Shown piece after piece: positions 21,411-26,881 of a stretch of 26,881 bases of DNA; within the stretch, counting starts at the first letter, position 1; each line of letters begins with the position of its first letter. The position numbers and the translations under genes were made by a program. The notes beneath the pieces are model-generated. The model made no database searches. It saw nothing but the letters and a program-made list of their open reading frames with translations, and was not told the origin of the DNA. The stretch comes from an uncultured Planctomycetaceae bacterium (GTDB taxonomy: Bacteria; Planctomycetota; Planctomycetia; Pirellulales; Pirellulaceae): NCBI GenBank assembly GCA_903927685.1, contig CAIYOB010000187.1, positions 1 through 26,881 of the forward strand, given 5' to 3'.

Positions 21411-22829
21411 CTAGGCCAGCGGCAGCAGCTGATACTGTTTGGCCTTGGTGCGAATGGTCTTGTAGTCCATGCGCAGGATCCTGGCTGCCTCCTTCAAGTT
21501 GCCATGCGTCTGGCGCAAGTATCGCAAGAGGACGGCCTTCTCGACCTCCGCCGTATTCTCCTGCACGATTTCCTTGAACGTCGCCAGTTCGCCCGGAGTG
21601 GCCGCGCCCGCCTCGGCGGGTTCGGCCGGTCCGTCGGCGGCCTCGGTCGAGCCCGCCAGTTGCAGATGCTCACAACCGATGCTGCTTTCCGCCAGCAAAA
21701 CGGCTCGACGGATGACGTTCCGCAGTTCCCGGATGTTGCCCGGCCAGGAATGGGTCAGCAGCATCTCGACGGCTTCCTTGGACATCACGCAGGTTTCCCG
21801 CTGCAGTTCTTCGCGGGTCCAATCCAGGAACCGCTTGGCCAGGAAGATGATGTCTTCGGGACGTTCACGCAGCGGCGGGATGACGAGGTTAAACTCGTTC
21901 AGCCGGTAGAACAGGTCGCGGCGGAACTCGCCGGACTTGACCAGGGTGGTCAGGTTCTCGTTGGTGGCGGCCACGACGCGGACGTCGACGCGGATCGCGG
22001 CCGTCCCGCCGATGCGGTGGATCTGCCGCTCCTGCAGCGCCCGCAGCAACTTGACCTGCATCGCCAGCGGCAGGTTGCCGATCTCGTCGAAGAACAGCGT
22101 GCCGCCGGCCGCCGCCTCGAAACAGCCCACGTGAAACCGATCCGCCCCGGTAAAAGCGCCCTTTTCGTGCCCGAACAGTTCGCTTTCGATCAGGTTGGCC
22201 GGGATGGCCCCACAGTCGACGGCGACAAACGGGCCGGAGGCCCGGCGGCTCAGATCGTGCATCGCATGGGCGACCAGCTCCTTGCCCACGCCGGTTTCGC
22301 CGCTGACAATCACGGTAAAGTTCGAGGGCGCAACGCGTTCGATCCTGGTCACCACGTTTTGAATCGCGGCGCTGGGACCCATGATCTCCGCCAAGCGGAG
22401 GCCGCTGTCCAGGAGCGATTTCGGATTCGGTTTCTGCACCGCATCGCGGTGTCCGGCCAAGGCCAGCCGCACGCCCAGGGCCAGTTCGTCGTTCTTGACG
22501 GGCTTGGTGAAAATCCCGCTGGCCGCATGGGCACCCGCCTCGTCGGCCAAGGCGGTCGTGCCGTGCCCGGTCAGCATGATCACCGGCAGGCTGGCGTCCA
22601 GCTTCCGGACCGACTTCAACACGTCCAGACCGCTCATCCCCGGCATGACCATGTCCAGCAGCATCACGTCAGCGCGCCCCTCGCGGACCATCCGCAGCGC
22701 GGTGTGGCCATCCTCGGCTTCCAGCGGCTCAAAGCCCTCGCAACGCATCAACACCGACAGCGTCGAACGGATGCCGGGATCATCGTCGGTGATCAGGACC
22801 CGGGACGGTGGTGAGCAGGTTTTCGACAT
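21411..22829 (-). CDS. NtrC-family sigma-54-dependent response regulator
   Basis: A 472-residue enhancer-binding protein. The receiver spans 8-125 (Asp59 in [11 protein letters not shown], Lys109 in FTKP). The AAA+ domain spans about 145-380, with Walker A GETGVGKE at 177-184, the sigma-54 contact GAFTGA at 224-229, Walker [10 protein letters not shown] near 244-252 and [12 protein letters not shown] Fis-type helix-turn-helix ends the protein ([24 protein letters not shown], 443-466). It can therefore open sigma-54 promoters when phosphorylated. The start at 22829 has AAAAGGGGG upstream, and an ATG at 22847 has none. It lies in the same operon as the PAS kinase, and its likely targets are the two -24/-12 promoters at 12611 and 18026. 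Position resembles gvrA of Serratia. Confidence 0.95.
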   Translation of the reverse strand: MSKTCSPPSRVLITDDDPGIRSTLSVLMRCEGFEPLEAEDGHTALRMVREGRADVMLLDMVMPGMSGLDVLKSVRKLDASLPVIMLTGHGTTALADEAGAHAASGIFTKPVKNDELALGVRLALAGHRDAVQKPNPKSLLDSGLRLAEIMGPSAAIQNVVTRIERVAPSNFTVIVSGETGVGKELVAHAMHDLSRRASGPFVAVDCGAIPANLIESELFGHEKGAFTGADRFHVGCFEAAAGGTLFFDEIGNLPLAMQVKLLRALQERQIHRIGGTAAIRVDVRVVAATNENLTTLVKSGEFRRDLFYRLNEFNLVIPPLRERPEDIIFLAKRFLDWTREELQRETCVMSKEAVEMLLTHSWPGNIRELRNVIRRAVLLAESSIGCEHLQLAGSTEAADGPAEPAEAGAATPGELATFKEIVQENTAEVEKAVLLRYLRQTHGNLKEAARILRMDYKTIRTKAKQYQLLPLA

Positions 22830-22858
22830 GGCGTGCCCCCTTTTCATGACGGTGAGTC

Positions 22859-23473
22859 TCAGGATTCATCTCGCAGCACCGAATCGATCCGCCGGAGGCG
22901 GACGTCTCGCGGCAGACGGCCGTCCAGGGAGTGCAGCAAGCCGAGGAACAGCAGGCCGGTTTCGCCCGGCTGGAGCGTATCGTGGATTCGGCCGGCGATG
23001 AACCGGTCGCGGCGTTCGAGCAAACGCTTGCTGCGCTCGTGATAGCCGCGGGCCGCGGCCCCGACTTTGCGGCCCTCCAGGGAGACCAGCACCTGCTGGG
23101 CTAACTCGTATTCCTCGACCAGCAGTTCGGGTGATTCGGTTCCGGTCAGGCTGGCGCCCTTGTCCATCAGTTCCAGCAGCAGACTGTGGTTCCGGCTGCC
23201 GGCGTGCGCCAAGTCTCGGACGATGGCGGCCTCGTGTCCGGAAACGGGCAGTCCGTCCTGGTACAGCCGCACGTGCGCGTAGTCCAGTTCGAGGTCTTGG
23301 ATGGTCTCGGTGATCCGGCGCCACTTGCTCTCGACGGCGCGCACGTGCTGGTCCCACTTTTTCTCCCCCAGCTTGCGGACGTACAATTCGCGGACGGTGT
23401 CGCTCATGCTGCCCTGGTCCACCTGGGTGTGGATGATGGGGATCCAGATCAAGCTTCTGTCGGTTTCGCCCAT
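22859..23473 (-). CDS. Uncharacterised protein, first gene of the regulatory operon
   Basis: A 204-residue soluble protein, no signal peptide or membrane segment. It opens with SLIWIPIIHTQVDQGSMSDTV (7-27), then a charged helical part (KKWDQHVRAVESKWRRITETI), LDYAHVRLYQDGLPVSGHE (62-80), GSRNHSLLLELMDKGASLTGTESPELLVEEYEL (92-124) and a basic helical end. The ordered, low-repeat sequence looks like a conserved domain, possibly a nuclease- or hydrolase-like fold given the many His/Asp/Glu, but I do not recognise the family and assign no function. It is 29 bases upstream of the sigma-54 activator gene and probably co-transcribed, so a role in sensing or in setting activator activity is possible. 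Start ATG at 23473 has AGGGGG upstream. Confidence 0.8.
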   Translation of the reverse strand: MGETDRSLIWIPIIHTQVDQGSMSDTVRELYVRKLGEKKWDQHVRAVESKWRRITETIQDLELDYAHVRLYQDGLPVSGHEAAIVRDLAHAGSRNHSLLLELMDKGASLTGTESPELLVEEYELAQQVLVSLEGRKVGAAARGYHERSKRLLERRDRFIAGRIHDTLQPGETGLLFLGLLHSLDGRLPRDVRLRRIDSVLRDES

Positions 23474-23736
23474 CGCCTTGCCCCCTGTGCTTTCCCGCTG
23501 GGCCGAGAACGCCAGCGATCATGCTGTTTGTCGCCGAAACGGGGCCGCAGCCACAAGGGTAAATCCCGCAATCGCTTGCGGGTTTGCGAAACGCACGCGT
23601 CGGACGAGCCGGTGGCAGCCGCGCTGTCGTCGCTGTAACTTGTCGCCGCGATTGTGGTTACGGCATGTGCCACGCACTTCCCCGCCGCCGGCGATTCTCG
23701 GCGGTCGAGAAATCGGCTAGACTCCTGGTGCGCAGG
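23474..23736. other. Divergent promoter region between the regulatory gvp operon and the FixLJ-like genes
   Basis: About 263 bases holding the start signals of both operons. The 7-bp inverted repeat is at 23565-23582. No -24/-12 element like those at the gvp operons was found. A poor sigma-70 pair (TTCTCG at 23695, TAGACT at 23718) precedes the FixL-like gene. No gene is supported here. Confidence 0.5.
23565..23582. other. Inverted repeat in the divergent intergenic region
   Basis: CCCGCAA (23565-23571), loop TCGC, TTGCGGG (23576-23582), flanked by AAA/TTT. It lies between the divergent regulatory gvp operon (start 23473) and the FixL-like gene (start about 23737). In this setting an operator site is more natural than a terminator, though on the plus strand the short T-run makes a small terminator possible. 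No copy was noticed elsewhere. Confidence 0.4.
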
Positions 23737-25815
23737 ATGTCAAAAGCAATCCTCTCACCGCCCGGGCGACTGATCATGACCACTGGGGAAAACCGAACCG
23801 TGGCTCAACACGAGTGCCGCGTGGCGGTCACGGACATAGCCGAGCGGAAACTGTTGGAAAGCGTGGCCCGCATCCAGCATTCTCTCTCCGCCGCACTGAC
23901 GAGCGCCGCCACTCTGCGAGCCGCCCTGGGGTCGGTCTTGGAGGCCGTGTGCCAGATCGAGGGCATCGACGGCGGCGGCGCTTACGTCGTCGATCCCATC
24001 ACCGGGGACCTGACTTTGGTCGCCCACCGCGGTTTTTCCGCCGAATTCGTGGCAGCCGTGGCGCACTACCCGGCGGACTCGCCCCAAGCCGAACTGGTCC
24101 GGCGCGGTGAAGGGTTTCAGATCGTGTACTCGGAGTCGCGGGCGGCGATTCACCCCGCGCTCGAACCCGAGGGCTTGCGGGCGGTCTTCGTCGCGCCCTT
24201 CTCGCACGAAGGACGCCCCGTCGGCTCGTTGCAGATGGCTTCGCGGACCCTGGATGAGCTGCCGTGGATTACCCAAATCGCCATCGACACGCTGGCGTCC
24301 CGCGTGGGTGGCGTCTGGGCACGCATCCAAGCCGAGAACTCGCTGGCCCGGACCCAGCGGAATCTGCAAGCCGTCTTTGACACGCTCGGGGATCTGCTGT
24401 TGATCTTCGATACGCAGGGACGATTCGTCCAAGCCAACCCCGCCGTACCGGCGAACCTGGGTTACTCGCTCCGCGAACTAGCCGGAATGACGGTGTACGA
24501 CTTTCACCCCCCGGAGTTGCGCCCGCAGGTCGAGTCCCTGATGGCCAGGATGCTGGCGGGAACCGCGGACGTCTGTGACCTGCCGATCCTGAGAAAGGAC
24601 GGCACGCGAATGGATGCGGAAACCAAGGTCAGCCGGGGCACCTGGGACAATCAGGACGTGATCATTGGGATCACCCGGGACGTCTCCGCCCGCAAGCGGA
24701 TCGAACAGGCGCTGCGGGCCAGCGAGGAGCGGCTGTCGCTGATCGTGTGGGCGACCACCGACGCCGTCTGGGACTGCAATCTGGCGACGAACACGGTCTG
24801 GTGGAACGACACCTATTCTTCCTTGTTCGGCTCCCGGCCGCAAGAAGTCCGGGACTCGTGGCAGTGGTGGATCGATCACGTGCATCCCGAGGACCGGGAG
24901 CGCGTCGTAGGCGCGCTCCAGGCGACGCTGGAAAGCAGTGGTTCCCATTGTGTGGCGGAGTACCGTTTCCAGCGACTGGACGGAACTTGGGCGACCGTCG
25001 TGGACCGGGCCTACGTCGCCCGCGATGCGGACGGCAAGCCGCACCGGATCCTGGGGGCGATGCAGGACATCAGCAGCCAGAAGCGGAGCGAGGAACATCG
25101 GCAATTGCTCCAGTCGCAACTGGCGCACATGGGACGGCTGTCGACGATGGGCGAATTGGTGGCGGCTATCGCGCACGAGGTGAATCAACCGCTGTACTCG
25201 ATCGTGAACTATGCCAAGGCCTGCGGGAATCTGTTGAGCCAGGGGCAGCCGAATCTGGGGGAATTGTCGGAATGGACCCGGGAAATCTCGGTGGCGGCCG
25301 TGCGGGCCGGCGAGATCATCAAGCGCCTGCGGAATTTCCTCCGCCGGCCCGAGGTCCAGCGGGCTCCCGTCCGGATCAACGAGGTCGTCGACGAGTCGGT
25401 CGCCCTGATGGCCTTTGAAACGCATCGCCACCAGGCCATCGTCCGGCAACTCGCGGCGGAGGCGGATCCAGTCGCCGCCATCGACCGGATTCAGATCCAG
25501 CAGGTCCTGGTCAACCTGCTCCGCAACGCCTGCGAGGCGGTCAGCGAGAATCCCATTGACACCCGGTCGATTACAGTCCAAACCGTTCTGAATGATGGTT
25601 TTGTCGAGGTCTCGGTGGCCGATAACGGCCCCGGATTGCCGGAATTCAACGGGCAGGATATCTTTGCGGCTTTCGTGACCAGTAAGCCGCAGGGGTTGGG
25701 AATGGGGCTGCCCATCAGCCGGACGATCATCGAGTCGCACGGCGGCCGGATCCGCGCGGAGAACGGCCCTCGGGGAGGGGCCGTGTTCTGCTTTACGCTT
25801 CCGGTGCAAGGCTGA
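23737..25815 (+). CDS. FixL-like GAF-PAS-PAS sensor histidine kinase
   Basis: About 692 residues: GAF (38-195), PAS (205-320), PAS (328-450), HisKA with MGRLSTMGELVAAIAHEVNQPL (His480) and HATPase with NLLRNACEAV, DNGPGLP and GLGMGLPIS. The MGRLS...AHEVNQPL H-box is the FixL/DctB-type one. No heme-ligand histidine pattern was identified in the PAS domains and no membrane segments are seen, so the signal is unknown. The start is uncertain: ATG at 23737 and ATG at 23776 both lack a good ribosome site, and the frame is open to 23584. The FixJ-like gene follows 74 bases downstream, its likely partner. The operon diverges from the gas vesicle regulatory operon. Confidence 0.87.
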   Translation: MSKAILSPPGRLIMTTGENRTVAQHECRVAVTDIAERKLLESVARIQHSLSAALTSAATLRAALGSVLEAVCQIEGIDGGGAYVVDPITGDLTLVAHRGFSAEFVAAVAHYPADSPQAELVRRGEGFQIVYSESRAAIHPALEPEGLRAVFVAPFSHEGRPVGSLQMASRTLDELPWITQIAIDTLASRVGGVWARIQAENSLARTQRNLQAVFDTLGDLLLIFDTQGRFVQANPAVPANLGYSLRELAGMTVYDFHPPELRPQVESLMARMLAGTADVCDLPILRKDGTRMDAETKVSRGTWDNQDVIIGITRDVSARKRIEQALRASEERLSLIVWATTDAVWDCNLATNTVWWNDTYSSLFGSRPQEVRDSWQWWIDHVHPEDRERVVGALQATLESSGSHCVAEYRFQRLDGTWATVVDRAYVARDADGKPHRILGAMQDISSQKRSEEHRQLLQSQLAHMGRLSTMGELVAAIAHEVNQPLYSIVNYAKACGNLLSQGQPNLGELSEWTREISVAAVRAGEIIKRLRNFLRRPEVQRAPVRINEVVDESVALMAFETHRHQAIVRQLAAEADPVAAIDRIQIQQVLVNLLRNACEAVSENPIDTRSITVQTVLNDGFVEVSVADNGPGLPEFNGQDIFAAFVTSKPQGLGMGLPISRTIIESHGGRIRAENGPRGGAVFCFTLPVQG

Positions 25816-25889
25816 TCCGGCGCCCGCGATGCGATGCGTGTGCGCCGGCCGAAGCAGCCCCCGGAACCAGCCACCGCTAGGAGAACCAC

Positions 25890-26507
25890 ATGCCCGACGA
25901 AGCAGCCACCGTCTTCGTCGTCGACGACGACGAACAGGCGCGGAAATCGGTGTGCGCGCTGGTGCGTTCGATGGGTTTTCCGGTCGAATCCTTTGCGTCG
26001 GCCGAGGAGTTTCTGGCGGCCTACGTCGAGCCTCGCCCCGGCTGCCTGGTCACGGACTTTCGCATGCGGGGCATGAACGGCTTGGAGCTGCGCGAGGAAC
26101 TGGTCCGCCGGCAGTTGCCGTTGCCCTTCATTGTGCTGACCGCCCATGCCCGCACGCCGCTGACCGTCCGGGCGATGCAACTGGGGGCCGTGACGCTGCT
26201 GGACAAGCCGTACGCGGACGACGATCTGTGGCACGCCATCCGCAAGGCGCTGGCGGACGATGCCGCGGGACGGAACCACCAGCTGCGCCGGCGCGAAGCT
26301 CGCGACCGCTTGGAGACCCTGACCAGCGGCGAACGCCAAGTGCTGGAGATGCTGACGGACGGCAAGCCGAATAAACAAATATCCATCGAACTGGGGGTTA
26401 GCATGAGAACCGTGGAAAGCCGCCGCCACGAGATCTTCACCAAGCTGGGCACCACGAGCCTGACCGAACTGTTCCGCCTGGTCGCCGACGCCAGGGGCCA
26501 GGACTAG
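25890..26507 (+). CDS. FixJ-family response regulator with LuxR-type DNA-binding domain
   Basis: A 205-residue protein: receiver at 6-125 (VVDDDE at 10-15, Asp56 in LVTDFRMRGMNG, Lys near 110 in LLDKPY) and a LuxR/FixJ-type helix-turn-helix at about 140-200 (LTSGERQVLEMLTDGKPNKQISIELGVSMRTVESRRHEIFTKLG). It should bind DNA after phosphorylation by the FixL-like kinase. AGGAG lies seven to eight bases before the ATG. Its TAG stop overlaps the TAG stop of the convergent next gene through the self-complementary CTAG at 26504-26507. Targets are unknown; the adjacent divergent region is one candidate. Confidence 0.92.
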   Translation: MPDEAATVFVVDDDEQARKSVCALVRSMGFPVESFASAEEFLAAYVEPRPGCLVTDFRMRGMNGLELREELVRRQLPLPFIVLTAHARTPLTVRAMQLGAVTLLDKPYADDDLWHAIRKALADDAAGRNHQLRRREARDRLETLTSGERQVLEMLTDGKPNKQISIELGVSMRTVESRRHEIFTKLGTTSLTELFRLVADARGQD

Positions 26508-26881
26508 CGCGGCGCGGGACGCTCGCCGATCTGCCCACGCAGGAACCGCCGGACGACGAGTTCCAACTGCTTGCCGGTGACCGGCTTGCCCAGGCAGTCG
26601 TCGCAGCCGGCTTCCAGACACCGTTCCCGGTCCCCCTCGAGGGCGTGCGCGGTGAGCGCGACCACCGGCCCGTGCCAGCCCGCCCGGCGCAATTCCCGCG
26701 TGGCCTGTACGCCGTTCATCACCGGCATGATCAGATCCATCAGGATCAGACCATAAGGGCGTCCGTCGGCCTGGGACTGCAAGGCCATTTCGTAGCCGGT
26801 CTTGCCGTCGCCGGCCTCGTCGACCTCCACCCCCAGGCGCTTCAAATGCTCGCCGTTCACCGACCGCACACTGGCGACGTC
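26504..26881 (-). CDS. C-terminal receiver domain of a truncated signalling protein (probably a hybrid kinase)
   Basis: The frame is open to the right edge, so the N-terminal part is outside the window; about 125 codons are visible. They encode a receiver domain: EHLKRLGVEVDEAGDG, phospho-acceptor Asp in LILMDLIMPVMNG, VALTAHALEGDRERCLEAGCDDCLGKPV with the conserved Lys, and a final helix KQLELVVRRFL. The TAHA-G-CDD-L-KP signature is typical of receivers at the end of hybrid histidine kinases, so the missing part is probably a kinase. Its stop shares CTAG with the FixJ-like gene. Confidence 0.82.
   Translation of the reverse strand, partial: DVASVRSVNGEHLKRLGVEVDEAGDGKTGYEMALQSQADGRPYGLILMDLIMPVMNGVQATRELRRAGWHGPVVALTAHALEGDRERCLEAGCDDCLGKPVTGKQLELVVRRFLRGQIGERPAPR

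Noticed and set aside
23695..23723. TTCTCG / TAGACT pair as sigma-70 promoter for the FixL-like gene
   Set aside because: The -35 hexamer matches at about half its positions; it would put the transcript start almost at the ATG. Too weak to list as a feature.

Overview
The window is a GC-rich stretch of bacterial chromosome dominated by a complete gas vesicle (gvp) gene cluster on the minus strand (about 7.1-23.5 kb), flanked by two-component signalling genes and, at the left edge, two unrelated metabolic genes on the plus strand. Nothing in the sequence fixes the species. The high GC, the large multi-PAS kinases, a Gfo/Idh/MocA-type oxidoreductase and a gas vesicle locus would fit Planctomycetota (Isosphaera is a known gas-vesiculate member), but this is a weak inference. 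No tRNA, rRNA, CRISPR array or transposase was seen.

Layout. (1) 2-2397, plus: a 5'-truncated class III aminotransferase overlapping a Gfo/Idh/MocA oxidoreductase by ATGA. A strong hairpin follows, shared with the convergent gene. (2) 2436-6716, minus: a 1426-residue hybrid histidine kinase with five PAS and two GAF domains. (3) Structural gas vesicle operon, 12505 down to 7112, minus: gvpA, a coiled-coil protein in the gvpC position, gvpN, a 61-codon small gene, gvpJ, an Hsp20-type gvpH and a Cdc48/VCP-like double AAA ATPase. (4) Assembly operon, 17960 down to 12649, minus: a coiled-coil protein in the gvpV position, gvpF, gvpG with a long acidic tail, a double ArsA/Get3-like ATPase, gvpS, gvpK, a stand-alone DnaJ-type zinc finger protein and a single-domain response regulator. 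(5) Regulatory operon, 23473 down to 18063, minus: an uncharacterised conserved-looking protein, an NtrC-type sigma-54 activator with GAFTGA, two more gvpF/L paralogues and a PAS histidine kinase. (6) 23737-26507, plus: a FixL-like kinase and FixJ-like regulator, followed by the convergent C-terminal receiver of a gene running off the right edge.

Regulation appears readable from the DNA. Almost identical -24/-12 (sigma-54) promoter candidates, sharing GGCACAGCGTTCGCAA, lie upstream of gvpA and upstream of the gvpV-like gene. About 117 and 121 bp upstream of each -24 element is a palindromic site; the two sites share 17 of 18 bases. The simplest model is that the kinase and NtrC-type activator encoded in the cluster switch on both gvp operons through these sites. 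Strong GC hairpins follow the first gene of each operon and may set gvpA (and gvpV-like) output above that of the downstream genes.

Functionally the cluster combines shell proteins (GvpA, GvpJ, GvpS), assembly factors (three GvpF/L, GvpG, GvpK, GvpN) and an unusually full set of protein-handling factors: Hsp20, Cdc48-like unfoldase, fused Get3-like ATPase and DnaJ-type zinc finger. This suggests a dedicated chaperone route for the very hydrophobic GvpA. Gene order partly matches what I recall of the Serratia sp. ATCC 39006 gas vesicle cluster (A1-C-N; V-F1-G-W-A2-K-X; gvrA...F2-F3-gvrB), which helps assign the less recognisable genes.
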